Source: Paenibacillus nanensis
GTDB lineage: Bacteria; Bacillota; Bacilli; Paenibacillales; Paenibacillaceae
DNA: 64,000 bases
Direction of reading: 5' to 3'
NCBI RefSeq assembly: GCF_003583765.1
Contig: NZ_QXQA01000014.1
Span: 62,001-126,000 of the forward strand
The position numbers and the translations under genes were made by a program. Numbering within the stretch: position 1 is the stretch's first letter; every line of letters starts with the position of its first letter. Positions 1-9,578 of the stretch are shown piece after piece. Under the pieces are notes generated by a model that did no database searches, was not told where the DNA came from, and saw only the letters and a program-made list of their open reading frames with translations.

Positions 1-996
1 GCAAAAGGTCAATCTTTCAAATTCAAAGCAAAGGTTACCGTTAAGCCGGAAGTGAAGCTTGGCGAGTACAAAGGCCTTGAAGTGGAAAGCCCTGCGGTTG
101 AGGTTACGGAAGAAGAAATCAACGCGGAGCTTAACCGTCTGCAACAGCGCCATGCTGAGCTGACCGTCGTTGAAGAAGGTCCGGCGCAAGAAGGCGACAT
201 TGCTGTCATCGATTTCGACGGTTATGTTGACGGCGAGCAATTCGAAGGCGGCAAGGCTGAGCGTTATTCCTTGGAGCTGGGCTCCGGTTCGTTCATCCCT
301 GGCTTCGAGGAGCAAGTTGTGGGTATGGAACTGGGCGACTTCAAAGACGTAGAAGTAACATTCCCGGAGAGCTACCACGCTGAGCATCTGGCTGGCAAGC
401 CTGCGGTATTCAAAGTGAAGCTGCATGAGTTGAAGCGTAAATCGCTTCCTGCGCTGGATGACGAGTTCGCCAAAGACGTCAGCGAATTCGACACGCTGGA
501 AGAGTATAAGCAAGACCTGTCTGCTAAGCTGAAAGAGCGCAAGGAAAAAGAAGCCGAGCAAGCACGCGAAGTCGCTGTTGTCGACAAGGCGACTGCAAAT
601 GCTGAAGTTGAAATTCCGGAAGCAATGATCGAGACCGAAACCGACTACATGCTGAAGGATTTCGAAAACCGTCTTCGCGCGCAAGGCATGAACCTGGACC
701 TGTACTACCAGTTCTCCGGCCAATCCGAAGACATGCTTCGCGGTCAAATGCGTTCCGACGCCGAGAAGCGCGTACTGAACAATCTGGTCCTTGAAGCAAT
801 CGCGAAAGCTGAAGGCTTCGAAGCGACTGAAGCCGATCTGACAGAAGAGCTGGAGAAGATGTCTTCGCAGTACAACCGTCCTGCTGAAGAGCTTCGCAGC
901 ATTTTCGAGAAGAACGGCAATATCAGCAATCTGCAAGAAGATATTTTGCTGCGCAAGACGATTCAGTTCTTGCTTGACAACAGCAAAGCCGTTTAA
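1..996 (+). CDS. tig: trigger factor (5' end cut off by window)
   Basis: Ribosome-associated peptidyl-prolyl isomerase and chaperone that binds nascent chains in the cytosol. The reading frame is open from base 1, so the ribosome-binding N-terminus lies outside the window; a GTG at 52 is internal. About 331 codons are visible. They cover the end of the N-domain, the FKBP-type PPIase domain (acidic stretch around GDIAVIDFDGYVDG, then the GSGSFIPGFEEQVVGM motif) and the long helical C-terminal substrate domain. A full-length protein is about 430 residues. It is followed by a terminator and then clpP, the same neighbourhood as in Bacillus (tig-clpX-lon). Family assignment is secure. Confidence 0.96.
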   Translation, partial: AKGQSFKFKAKVTVKPEVKLGEYKGLEVESPAVEVTEEEINAELNRLQQRHAELTVVEEGPAQEGDIAVIDFDGYVDGEQFEGGKAERYSLELGSGSFIPGFEEQVVGMELGDFKDVEVTFPESYHAEHLAGKPAVFKVKLHELKRKSLPALDDEFAKDVSEFDTLEEYKQDLSAKLKERKEKEAEQAREVAVVDKATANAEVEIPEAMIETETDYMLKDFENRLRAQGMNLDLYYQFSGQSEDMLRGQMRSDAEKRVLNNLVLEAIAKAEGFEATEADLTEELEKMSSQYNRPAEELRSIFEKNGNISNLQEDILLRKTIQFLLDNSKAV

Positions 997-1042
997 GTAT
1001 CCCCGGCCGTTCGCCGGTATAGAAGAATATGCAGTACCACAA

Positions 1043-1076
1043 GATAAGGCGCGTGCAACATACGTGCCTTATTTTT
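1043..1076 (+). terminator. Rho-independent terminator after tig
   Basis: A 10-bp stem (TAAGGCGCGT pairing with ACGTGCCTTA, one G-U pair) is followed directly by a run of five T. It separates tig from clpP. Confidence 0.75.
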
Positions 1077-1161
1077 ACCCTACATAATGGATTAAAAGAA
1101 ATTTAGCGGGGAAACCGCACACATATCGCATAACCGTTGCCGTATACATGTAGTAGCGGAA

Positions 1162-1190
1162 ATGACAGCAATTCGCATACATGGTACAAT
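1162..1190 (+). promoter_or_regulatory. candidate sigma-A promoter for clpP
   Basis: ATGACA, a 17-nt spacer and TACAAT stand 44 bases upstream of the clpP start. Each hexamer matches five of six consensus positions. I do not see a clear CtsR operator near it. Confidence 0.55.
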
Positions 1191-1233
1191 ATAAGAGCAT
1201 CAAACAGTCCAAACAAGAAAAGAGGTTGGTCGC

Positions 1234-1824
1234 ATGAATCTGGTACCGATCGTAGTAGAACAGACGAATCGCGGTGAACGATCCTACGATATTTACTCTA
1301 GGCTGCTGAAGGATCGTATTATATTTCTCGGAAGCGCGATAGATGATGACGTCGCGAACTCTGTTATTGCTCAGCTGCTGTTTCTGGCGGCCGACGATCC
1401 GGAGAAGGACATCCATCTTTATATCAACTCCCCTGGCGGTTCCGTTACGGCGGGAATGGGGATCTACGATACGATGCAATACATCAAGCCTGACGTGTCC
1501 ACCATTTGTATGGGCATGGCGGCGAGCATGGGGTCGCTGCTGCTGACAGCGGGAGCGAAAGGCAAGCGGTTTGCGCTTCCTAACGCGGAGGTCATGATCC
1601 ATCAGCCGCTTGGCGGCGTAAGAGGCCAGGCGACGGATATTAAAATCCATGCCGACTGGATTCTGAAAACAAAGCAGAAGCTGAATCAAATCTACGTCGA
1701 ACGCACAGGTCAGCCTTATGAAAAAATCGACCGCGATACCGATCGCGATTACTTTATGAGCGCGGAGGAAGCTTTGGCCTACGGATTGATCGATAAGGTC
1801 ATTACTTCACCTGGCCTAGTGTAA
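1234..1824 (+). CDS. clpP: ATP-dependent Clp protease proteolytic subunit ClpP
   Basis: Serine peptidase that forms the double-heptamer barrel and degrades proteins fed in by ClpX or ClpC. The 196-residue length is typical. The catalytic triad is visible: Ser98 in the AASMGS motif, His123 in MIHQPLGG and Asp172 in TDRDYF. An AGAGGTTGG ribosome site precedes the ATG. The clpX start lies 24 bases after the stop, so the protease and its unfoldase are probably co-transcribed. In Bacillus subtilis clpP sits elsewhere; here it stands between tig and clpX. Confidence 0.98.
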   Translation: MNLVPIVVEQTNRGERSYDIYSRLLKDRIIFLGSAIDDDVANSVIAQLLFLAADDPEKDIHLYINSPGGSVTAGMGIYDTMQYIKPDVSTICMGMAASMGSLLLTAGAKGKRFALPNAEVMIHQPLGGVRGQATDIKIHADWILKTKQKLNQIYVERTGQPYEKIDRDTDRDYFMSAEEALAYGLIDKVITSPGLV

Positions 1825-1848
1825 CGACTTAATAGAAGGGGTGAGCGC

Positions 1849-3105
1849 ATGTTTAAATTCAATGACGAAAAAGGCCAATTGAAATGCTCTTTCTGCGGCA
1901 AATCGCAGGATCAGGTTCGCAAGCTTGTAGCCGGTCCTGGCGTCTATATATGTGATGAGTGCATTGAGCTTTGCACGGAAATCGTGGAAGAGGAGCTTGG
2001 CAATGAAGAGGAGCTGGATCTGAAGGATATTCCGAAGCCAAAGGAAATCCGCGCGATTCTGGATTCCTACGTTATCGGCCAAGATTTCGCTAAAAAATCG
2101 TTGTCCGTAGCGGTTTACAACCACTACAAACGCATTAATTCCGGAAGCAAAATCGAAGATGTCGAGCTGCAGAAGAGTAACATTCTATTGCTCGGTCCTA
2201 CCGGCTCCGGTAAGACGCTGCTCGCTCAGACCATGGCAAAAATTCTTAACGTACCGTTTGCGATAGCGGACGCGACGTCGCTAACCGAAGCGGGCTACGT
2301 CGGCGAAGATGTTGAGAACATTCTGCTCAAGCTGATTCAAGCTGCTGATTACGATGTTGAAAAAGCCGAACGCGGCATTATTTACATCGACGAAATCGAT
2401 AAAGTTGCGCGCAAGTCGGAGAATCCGTCCATCACTCGCGACGTGTCCGGTGAAGGCGTGCAGCAAGCCCTTCTCAAAATTTTGGAAGGCACGGTTGCTT
2501 CCGTTCCTCCGCAAGGCGGCCGCAAGCATCCGCATCAAGAGTTTATTCAAATTGATACGACGAACATTTTGTTCATCTGCGGCGGCGCCTTCGACGGCCT
2601 GGAGCAGCTGATCAAACGCCGGATCGGCAAAAAAGTGATCGGCTTCAGCTCCACAGGCGAAGCGCAGAAGGATTTGAAGCCGGGCGAATACCTGTCCATG
2701 GTGTTGCCGGAAGACCTTCTCAAGTTCGGTCTGATTCCGGAGTTTGTCGGACGTCTGCCGGTTATTTCGACGCTGGAGCCTCTTGATGAGCCAGCGCTCG
2801 TTCGTATCCTGTCCGAGCCGAAGAACGCGCTGGTGAAGCAATACCAGAAGCTTCTTGAAATGGACAACGTGAAGCTGGACTTCGAGCCGGCTGCTCTTGA
2901 CGCGATCGCGAAGGAAGCGATCAAGCGCAATACCGGAGCGCGCGGTCTCCGCGCCATTATCGAAGGAATTATGCTTGACGTGATGTACGAGGTACCTTCC
3001 CGTGACGACGTCAGCACTTGCCTGATTACGGAGAAATCGGTGCAGGATAAGATTATGCCTGAACTGTCCGCGAAGAAGGGCAAGAAGAAAGAAGAAAGCG
3101 CGTAA
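1849..3105 (+). CDS. clpX: ATP-dependent Clp protease ATP-binding subunit ClpX
   Basis: AAA+ unfoldase that recognises tagged substrates and threads them into ClpP. It has 418 residues. The N-terminal zinc-binding domain has Cys13, Cys16, Cys35 and Cys38. A Walker A (GPTGSGKT) near residue 119 and a Walker B (IIYIDEIDK) follow. The IGF loop (KKVIGFSS) docks on ClpP. The C-terminal small AAA+ domain is intact, with a lysine-rich tail. The ribosome site AAGGGGTGA precedes the ATG. Placed directly after clpP, with a strong terminator downstream. Confidence 0.98.
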   Translation: MFKFNDEKGQLKCSFCGKSQDQVRKLVAGPGVYICDECIELCTEIVEEELGNEEELDLKDIPKPKEIRAILDSYVIGQDFAKKSLSVAVYNHYKRINSGSKIEDVELQKSNILLLGPTGSGKTLLAQTMAKILNVPFAIADATSLTEAGYVGEDVENILLKLIQAADYDVEKAERGIIYIDEIDKVARKSENPSITRDVSGEGVQQALLKILEGTVASVPPQGGRKHPHQEFIQIDTTNILFICGGAFDGLEQLIKRRIGKKVIGFSSTGEAQKDLKPGEYLSMVLPEDLLKFGLIPEFVGRLPVISTLEPLDEPALVRILSEPKNALVKQYQKLLEMDNVKLDFEPAALDAIAKEAIKRNTGARGLRAIIEGIMLDVMYEVPSRDDVSTCLITEKSVQDKIMPELSAKKGKKKEESA

Positions 3106-3127
3106 TACGGCGATATGCCTCACCGTT

Positions 3128-3176
3128 CCACCCCATGGCCTGCGTCCTCGCAGGCACATGGGGTGGACTTTCTTTT
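3128..3176 (+). terminator. Rho-independent terminator after clpX
   Basis: A long stem (CCACCCCATG plus GCCTGCG, TCCT loop, one bulged A on the 3' arm) is followed by a T-rich tract. It ends the clpP-clpX unit. Confidence 0.8.
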
Positions 3177-3264
3177 GCTTATGTACGATAATAAGAAAGA
3201 TTGAAACGTAATTGGATTTCATAACGTAAATAGGTCTTATTAGCTAGGGTGGGAGAGATCGATT

Positions 3265-4374
3265 ATGTATTTGCGTCATCAAACGGTTCCTGTCAAGGTT
3301 GGCAATTTGACGATCGGCGGCAGCAACGAAGTTATCATACAGAGTATGTGCACAACAAAGACGGCGGATGTTGAGGCGACGGTTGCGGAAATTTTGCGGC
3401 TCGAGGAAGCGGGCTGCCAAATCGTGCGCGTCACCGTCAACAACAAGGAAGCCGCAGATGCGATTAAAGAAATTAAGAAACGCATTCATATTCCGCTCGT
3501 TGCGGATATCCATTTTGATTATAGGCTAGCGCTTGCGGCAATAGAGAACGGGATCGATAAGGTTCGGATCAATCCCGGCAATATCGGGCGGCGCGAGAAG
3601 ATAGAAGCCGTTGTTAAGGCGTGTAAGGAGAAAGGTATTCCCATTCGTATCGGCGTAAATGCCGGCTCGCTGGAGAACCATCTTCTTGAAAAATACGGCT
3701 ACCCGACGCCAGAGGCGATGGTGGAAAGCGCGTTGTTCCATATCGGCATTTTGGAGGAGCTGGACTTCCACGATATTATCGTGTCGCTGAAGGCATCGGA
3801 TGTGCCGATGGCCATTGCCGCTTACAGCATGGCGGCTGAGAAGATTAAATACCCGCTGCATCTCGGCATTACGGAGGCCGGCACGCTGCACTCCGGAACA
3901 ATCAAGAGCTCGGCGGGAATCGGCGCGCTGCTTGCGATGGGCCTTGGCAATACGGTGCGGATCAGCTTAAGCGCCGATCCGGTTGAAGAAGTGAAGGTCG
4001 CCCGCGAGCTGCTGAAGACGTTTGGACTCATTACAAACGCTGCGACGCTTATTTCCTGTCCGACATGCGGACGTCTCGATATCGATCTGTTCTCGATCGC
4101 TAACGAAGTCGAGGAATACATTTCGAAGATCAAGGTGCCGATCAAAGTATCCGTGCTGGGCTGCGCCGTTAACGGTCCGGGCGAGGCGCGGGAAGCCGAT
4201 ATCGGAATCGCGGGCGCGAGAGGCGAAGGCATGCTGTTCCGTTACGGCGAAATGATTCGGAAAGTGCCGGAGGCGGAGCTGCTGAACGAGCTGAAACGCG
4301 AGATAGACGAAATTGTGCGTGTATACGAAGCGACAGGCGAAATTCCCGGACGCAAGCATCACGCTCATTCATAA
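3265..4374 (+). CDS. ispG: 4-hydroxy-3-methylbut-2-en-1-yl diphosphate synthase IspG (GcpE)
   Basis: Iron-sulfur enzyme of the MEP isoprenoid pathway; it reductively opens methylerythritol cyclodiphosphate to HMBPP. It has 369 residues, the short bacterial form. An N-terminal TIM barrel begins with a segment containing GGSNEVIIQSMCTT. The C-terminal cluster-binding part has Cys265 and Cys268 (CPTCG), Cys300 and Glu307 (GCAVNGPGE), the usual four ligands. A GGGAGAG ribosome site precedes the ATG. It appears to be a single-gene unit between two terminators, inserted between clpX and lonB relative to B. subtilis. Confidence 0.97.
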   Translation: MYLRHQTVPVKVGNLTIGGSNEVIIQSMCTTKTADVEATVAEILRLEEAGCQIVRVTVNNKEAADAIKEIKKRIHIPLVADIHFDYRLALAAIENGIDKVRINPGNIGRREKIEAVVKACKEKGIPIRIGVNAGSLENHLLEKYGYPTPEAMVESALFHIGILEELDFHDIIVSLKASDVPMAIAAYSMAAEKIKYPLHLGITEAGTLHSGTIKSSAGIGALLAMGLGNTVRISLSADPVEEVKVARELLKTFGLITNAATLISCPTCGRLDIDLFSIANEVEEYISKIKVPIKVSVLGCAVNGPGEAREADIGIAGARGEGMLFRYGEMIRKVPEAELLNELKREIDEIVRVYEATGEIPGRKHHAHS

Positions 4375-4389
4375 GCGCTGACAATGACG

Positions 4390-4428
4390 AGGCGAGCCCT
4401 CCTGCACAGGAGCGGACTCGCCTTTTTT
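4390..4428 (+). terminator. Rho-independent terminator after ispG
   Basis: An outer stem GGCGAG/CTCGCC encloses an inner CTCCTG/CAGGAG hairpin and is followed by six T. Confidence 0.8.
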
Positions 4429-4465
4429 GCTGAACGAAAAATCGGAGGGCGAGTAGGAATGTAGC

Positions 4466-5240
4466 TTTGTACGAAAAATCGTACAAAATGGGCCGCTTAG
4501 GGCACGGAGGGCATTGTTTTGTATGAGAAATCGTACAAAATTGTTCGCTTGGGGCGCAGTGTGCATTGTTTTGTACGAAAAAACGTACAAAAGTGGCGCT
4601 CAAAGCGCGATGTGCATTGGATTTGTACGAAAAATCTTACAAAATGGGCCGTTTAAGGCGCGGTGGGTATTGTTTTGTGTACAGAAGGGGGGCTCAAAGC
4701 GCGATGTGCATTAGATTTGTACGAAAGATCGTACAAAAAGGCCCGCTTAAGGTGTGGTGGGCATTGTTTTGTACGAAAGATCGTGCAAAAGGAGCGCTTA
4801 AGGTGCGATGTACATCGGATTTGTACGAAAAAACGTACAAGACGGCCTGCTTTGAGCGCGGAGAGCATTGTTTTGTACGAAAAATCGTACACGATGGCCT
4901 TCTTTGAGCACGATGGGAATTGTTTTGTACGAAAAATCGTACAAAATGGGCCGCTTAGAGCGCGGAGAGCATTGTTTTGTACGAAAAATCGTACACGATG
5001 GCCTTCTTTGAGCACGATGGGAATTGTTTTGTACGAAAAATCATACAAAAGGGTTCGCTTGGGGTGCAGTGGGCATTGTTTTGTACGAAAAAACGTACAA
5101 AAGGGGCGCTCAAAGCACGATGAGCATTGGATTTGTACGAAAAAACGTACAAGACGGTCTGCTTTGAGCGTATTGTTTAACGTAAAAAAAGGCCCGCGCA
5201 GATCGCGAGAGCATTATCTTTGTACGAAAAATCGTACAAA
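4466..5240. repeat. tandem array A: 15 copies of a 52-bp hairpin repeat
   Basis: It fills most of the ispG-lonB gap. Hairpin starts fall at 4466, 4518, 4570, 4622, 4674, 4716, 4768, 4820, 4872, 4924, 4976, 5028, 5080, 5132 and 5219. The step is exactly 52 bp except after 4674 (42 bp) and before 5219 (87 bp). The unit opens with 9-bp arms TTTGTACGA and TCGTACAAA around a four-A loop. A related 29-30 bp segment follows, of the form GGCC-GCTTnnn-GCGCGG-n-GGGCATTG, which itself can form a short GCGCT/AGCGC stem. Units at 4872 and 4976 are identical, suggesting recent duplication. Copy 4674 is degenerate. The 215 bases from 5241 to 5455 before lonB show no clear gene or confident promoter. Confidence 0.9.
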
Positions 5241-5455
5241 TGCCCGCTCAGGCAACGCGCGGCAGTACCTCACAGCAGCGCCGAATTGGTATAGGTTCAT
5301 CGCTTTCCTGCTAATTTCAGATAAGCGGCGATTATTCCGTATGGCAAGAGGCAATACTGACTGAATACGGATAATTTTAACGAATGGGCATGATAATGGC
5401 TTCGTAGAATCGGGCCGCCTGTAGACGTTATTCGCTTGAAAGGAGCGGGAGAGTT

Positions 5456-7159
5456 ATGAATTTAAGTCTTGTATTAATGTTGGTTCAGGTGTTTTTTGCG
5501 GTAGTGATCGGCCTCTACTTCTGGAATTTGCTACGCAATCAGAAGACAAACCGCTCAGCGGTGGACCGCGAATCGAAAAAAGAGATGGATAAGCTTAGGA
5601 AGCTGCGCTCCGTGTCGCTAACCAAGCCGCTGGCGGAGAAAACAAGACCGCAGACGATGGGGGATATTATCGGGCAGCGCGACGGCTTACGCGCGCTCAA
5701 GGCCGCTTTATGCAGCGCGAATCCGCAGCACGTGATCATCTACGGTCCGCCGGGCGTAGGGAAGACGGCGGCGGCGCGCGTTGTGCTGGAGGAGGCCAAA
5801 AAAAATCCGGCGTCTCCCTTTCTGCCGGAGGCGAAATTTACAGAAATCGACGCGACCACCGCTCGCTTCGATGAACGAGGCATTGCGGACCCGCTGATCG
5901 GCTCTGTGCATGATCCAATCTATCAAGGCGCTGGCGCAATGGGGGTAGCGGGCATCCCGCAGCCGAAGCCGGGCGCAGTTACGAAAGCTCATGGGGGCAT
6001 TTTGTTTATTGACGAGATCGGTGAATTGCATCCTGTGCAAATGAATAAGTTATTAAAGGTGCTTGAGGACCGGAAAGTATTTTTAGAGAGCGCGTACTAC
6101 AATTCCGAAGACGCGAACATCCCTCTCTATATTCATGATATTTTCCAAAACGGCTTGCCAGCCGATTTCCGCCTCGTGGGCGCAACGACACGGTCGCCGC
6201 AAGAGATCCCTCCAGCCATCCGCTCGCGGTGTATGGAGGTGTTTTTCCGTCCGCTGCTGGCCGATGAGATCGCTTTGGTGGCCGAGAACGCGGTGAAGAA
6301 AATCGGGTTCGGTCCTTGTCCGGAAGCGATAGATGTCGTGAAAAAATATGCGACGAACGGCCGCGAAGCGGTCAACGTGGTACAGCTTGCCGCCGGTGTC
6401 GCGCTTTCGGAGAAGCGGGATCAAATTACGGCCTCCGATATCGAATGGGTTGTCAACAGCAGCCAAATTCCGCCGCGTCCTGACCGCAAGGTGCCTTCCG
6501 AGCCGCAAGTCGGCTTTGTGAACGGGCTGGCTGTTTACGGACCGAATATGGGCACGCTGCTTGAGATCGAGGTCAGCGCGATTAAAGCGGTCAAAGGGAA
6601 GGGCCAGTTTACGATTACAGGCGTTGTGGACGAGGAGGAGCTGGGCGGCGGATCGCGGACGCTTCGGAGGAAAAGTATGGCGAAGGGCTCCGTTGAGAAC
6701 GTGCTGACGGTGCTGCGCCGCATTGGTCTTAGTCCGCAGGATTACGACCTTCACATTAACTTCCCCGGCGGAACGCCGATCGACGGACCTTCGGCTGGGA
6801 TTGCGATGGCGACCGCCATTGCTTCGGCTATTACCAAAACGCCGGTTGACAACAAGCTCGCAATGACAGGAGAAGTCGGCATTCACGGCAACGTGAAGCC
6901 GGTGGGCGGCGTTCTCGCCAAGGTGGAAGCGGCTTTCCAAGCCGGCGCCCTGCAAGTTATAATTCCAAGGGAAAACTGGCAGGCTATATTCGCCGACCTT
7001 GACGGTCTTAAGGTCATTCCTGTGGACCGGATCGAAGAAGTGTTTAACCATGTATTCCCGCATTCGATCCTCCAGGAAGAGAAGGCGGAAAAGCCGGTAG
7101 CGTCGGATGCGTTTATTTCGGCGAACGTCCCCTATTTGCAGGCGGATTCCGCAGAATGA
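5456..7159 (+). CDS. lonB: ATP-dependent protease LonB
   Basis: Lon-family AAA+ serine protease of the shorter LonB type, which in Bacillus is linked to the forespore. It has 567 residues. A hydrophobic N-terminal segment (about residues 3-23) could anchor it in the membrane. The AAA+ domain has Walker A (GPPGVGKT) near residue 98 and a FIDEIGEL Walker B. The Lon protease domain has the Ser446-Lys489 dyad, in DGPSAGIAM and VLAKVEAA. It lacks the large N-terminal substrate domain of LonA. An AAGGAG site precedes the ATG. lonA follows 37 bases later, the Bacillus order. Confidence 0.95.
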   Translation: MNLSLVLMLVQVFFAVVIGLYFWNLLRNQKTNRSAVDRESKKEMDKLRKLRSVSLTKPLAEKTRPQTMGDIIGQRDGLRALKAALCSANPQHVIIYGPPGVGKTAAARVVLEEAKKNPASPFLPEAKFTEIDATTARFDERGIADPLIGSVHDPIYQGAGAMGVAGIPQPKPGAVTKAHGGILFIDEIGELHPVQMNKLLKVLEDRKVFLESAYYNSEDANIPLYIHDIFQNGLPADFRLVGATTRSPQEIPPAIRSRCMEVFFRPLLADEIALVAENAVKKIGFGPCPEAIDVVKKYATNGREAVNVVQLAAGVALSEKRDQITASDIEWVVNSSQIPPRPDRKVPSEPQVGFVNGLAVYGPNMGTLLEIEVSAIKAVKGKGQFTITGVVDEEELGGGSRTLRRKSMAKGSVENVLTVLRRIGLSPQDYDLHINFPGGTPIDGPSAGIAMATAIASAITKTPVDNKLAMTGEVGIHGNVKPVGGVLAKVEAAFQAGALQVIIPRENWQAIFADLDGLKVIPVDRIEEVFNHVFPHSILQEEKAEKPVASDAFISANVPYLQADSAE

Positions 7160-7196
7160 TAAAATAGGCTAGATGGATAAGAATGGAGGTGCTGGC

Positions 7197-9578
7197 ATGG
7201 GACCTGGCAAATCGAAGGGTCGACGTCTGCCCTTGCTTCCGCTTAGAGGGCTGCTTGTTTATCCCAGCATGGTGCTCCACTTAGATGTGGGCAGGGATAA
7301 GTCCGTTCGCGCGCTCGAACGCGCGATGGTCGAAGACCATATGATTCTGCTTTGCTCGCAGTCGGAAGTGAATATTGAGGATCCGACCGAAGAGGATATT
7401 TATAAAGTCGGCACGATCGTAAAAGTGCGCCAAATGCTGAAGCTGCCAAACGGCACGATCCGTGTGCTCGTTGAAGGCGTCGTTCGTGCGGAGGTGCAGA
7501 GCTACGTTGCGAATGAGCAATATTACGAAGTGCTTGTGAAGGAGCTGCCGGAGGAGGAAACGGACGATCCGGCAGTCGATGCGCTGATGCGTTCGGTGCT
7601 GAATCAATTCGAGCACTACATCTCCTTGTCGAAGAAGGTGACGCCGGAGACGTACGCTGCGGTATCGGACATTGATGAGCCTGGCAGGCTGGCCGATGTG
7701 ATCACGAGCCATTTGTCGCTCAAAATTAAAGATAAGCAGGAAATTCTCGAAACGATCGACGTCAAGCAAAGGCTCGAGAAGCTTCTAGATCTGCTCAACA
7801 ACGAACGCGAGGTTCTCGAGCTGGAACGCCAGATTAATCAGCGCGTGAAGAAGCAGATGGAGAAGACCCAGAAGGAATATTATTTGCGCGAGCAAATGAA
7901 AGCCATTCAGAAGGAGCTTGGCGAGAAGGAAGGCCGCGCCGGCGAAGCGGAAGAGCTGCGCAACCAGCTGGAGGAAGCCGGCGTTCCCGACAGCGTGCGC
8001 GAGAAGATCAACAAGGAGATCGACCGGCTCGAGAAAATGCCGCCATCCTCGGCTGAGGGAGGCGTCATCCGCAATTATATCGATTGGTTACTCGCGTTGC
8101 CTTGGAGCAAGGAAACGGAAGATGATCTGGTATTGTCGAAGGCCGAGGCCATCCTGAACGAGGATCATTACGGACTGGAGAAACCGAAGGAGCGGGTACT
8201 GGAATATCTCGCCGTTCAAAAGCTTGTCAAGAAGCTGAAAGGTCCGATCCTCTGTCTAGTAGGTCCGCCGGGAGTAGGCAAAACCTCGCTTGCAAGGTCG
8301 ATCGCCAAATCGCTGGGCCGCAAGTTTGTCCGGATATCGCTTGGCGGCGTCAGGGACGAAGCGGAAATTCGCGGACACCGGCGCACTTATGTCGGCGCGA
8401 TGCCGGGACGGATCATGCAAGGCATGAAGACGGCCGGAAGCTTGAATCCTGTATTTTTGCTTGACGAAATTGACAAGATGGCATCCGATTTCCGGGGAGA
8501 CCCGTCCGCGGCGCTGCTCGAGGTATTGGATCCAGAGCAAAACAGCACGTTCAGCGACCACTACATCGAAGTGCCGTTCGATTTGTCCAAGGTTATGTTC
8601 GTGACGACCGCTAACGCGATGCACAATATTCCGCGGCCCCTTCTCGACCGGATGGAGGTTCTTTACATTCCGGGATATACGGAGCTGGAGAAGGAGCGGA
8701 TCGCAGAGCGGTACCTCCTGCCGAAGCAGAAGAAAGAGCATGGCCTCAGCGAAGAGCAGCTGGAGGTAACCGATGAAGCGCTCCGACTGCTTATCCGGGA
8801 ATACACGCGTGAAGCAGGCGTCCGGAATTTGGAGCAGCAGATTGCGGCAGTATGCAGGAAGGCGGCCAAACATTTTGTCTCGGAGGAGAAACAAGAAGCG
8901 GAATCGGAAGCTCCGCAATCGATCCGGGTCGATGTCGACCGGGTAAAAGAATGGATCGGACCTCCGAAGTTCAGATTTGGCCTTGCGGAAAGCGAAAATC
9001 AGGTCGGCGCTGTGACCGGGCTAGCATGGACGGAGGTAGGCGGCGATACGCTCGTTATCGAAGTAACGGTTATGCCAGGAAGCGGCAAGCTGACGTTAAC
9101 GGGCAAGCTGGGCGATGTGATGAAGGAATCCGCGCAGGCGGCCTTTAGCTTCACCCGTTCGAAGGCGGAGGAGCTGGGCATCGATCCGGCTTTCCATGAG
9201 AAGAATGACATTCATATTCATATTCCGGAGGGCGCAATACCGAAGGATGGGCCATCCGCCGGAATTACAATGGCGACGGCGCTGATCTCGGCCCTGACGA
9301 ATCGTTACGTCGACAGGGAAGTGGCCATGACGGGCGAGATCACCCTGCGGGGAAGAGTGCTGCCAATCGGCGGTTTAAAGGAAAAGTCGCTTGCGGCGCA
9401 CCGTGCCGGCATTAGGAAGGTTCTGCTTCCGAAAGATAATGAACGGGACCTTAGAGATATCCCGGACAGCATCAGAGAAGAGATGGAGTTCGTTCCCGTC
9501 AGTCATATGGACGAAGTTCTGCGCCATGCGCTGCTGCCGGCTGCATCAGAGGAGAGGGCAGGTACAACGATTTCATGA
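7197..9578 (+). CDS. lonA: ATP-dependent protease LonA
   Basis: Cytosolic quality-control protease that degrades misfolded and short-lived regulatory proteins. I chose ATG 7197 because GGAGGT lies six bases upstream; ATG 7173 in the same frame has no site and would add eight residues. This gives 793 residues. Domains in order: the N-terminal LON substrate-binding domain (about 10-200), a coiled linker rich in Glu and Lys, an AAA+ module with Walker A (GPPGVGKT) near residue 356, and a protease domain with the catalytic Ser687 and Lys730. The stop overlaps the next gene by four bases (ATGA), so ysxC is translationally coupled. Confidence 0.97.
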   Translation: MGPGKSKGRRLPLLPLRGLLVYPSMVLHLDVGRDKSVRALERAMVEDHMILLCSQSEVNIEDPTEEDIYKVGTIVKVRQMLKLPNGTIRVLVEGVVRAEVQSYVANEQYYEVLVKELPEEETDDPAVDALMRSVLNQFEHYISLSKKVTPETYAAVSDIDEPGRLADVITSHLSLKIKDKQEILETIDVKQRLEKLLDLLNNEREVLELERQINQRVKKQMEKTQKEYYLREQMKAIQKELGEKEGRAGEAEELRNQLEEAGVPDSVREKINKEIDRLEKMPPSSAEGGVIRNYIDWLLALPWSKETEDDLVLSKAEAILNEDHYGLEKPKERVLEYLAVQKLVKKLKGPILCLVGPPGVGKTSLARSIAKSLGRKFVRISLGGVRDEAEIRGHRRTYVGAMPGRIMQGMKTAGSLNPVFLLDEIDKMASDFRGDPSAALLEVLDPEQNSTFSDHYIEVPFDLSKVMFVTTANAMHNIPRPLLDRMEVLYIPGYTELEKERIAERYLLPKQKKEHGLSEEQLEVTDEALRLLIREYTREAGVRNLEQQIAAVCRKAAKHFVSEEKQEAESEAPQSIRVDVDRVKEWIGPPKFRFGLAESENQVGAVTGLAWTEVGGDTLVIEVTVMPGSGKLTLTGKLGDVMKESAQAAFSFTRSKAEELGIDPAFHEKNDIHIHIPEGAIPKDGPSAGITMATALISALTNRYVDREVAMTGEITLRGRVLPIGGLKEKSLAAHRAGIRKVLLPKDNERDLRDIPDSIREEMEFVPVSHMDEVLRHALLPAASEERAGTTIS

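Noticed and set aside
2281..3222. 313-codon minus-strand frame opposite clpX
   Set aside because: Shadow of clpX, whose product is complete and highly conserved.
4466..5240. Array A as a CRISPR array (about 23-bp repeat, about 29-bp spacers)
   Set aside because: The would-be spacers are all related to each other (GGCC-GCTT...GCGCGG...GCATTG) and some are identical; no cas genes are nearby. It is a plain tandem repeat of 52 bp.
4663..5364. 233-codon plus-strand frame across array A
   Set aside because: With a 52-bp unit the frame rotates each copy, producing a pseudo-protein made of the three translations of the same repeat. No ribosome site or family resemblance.
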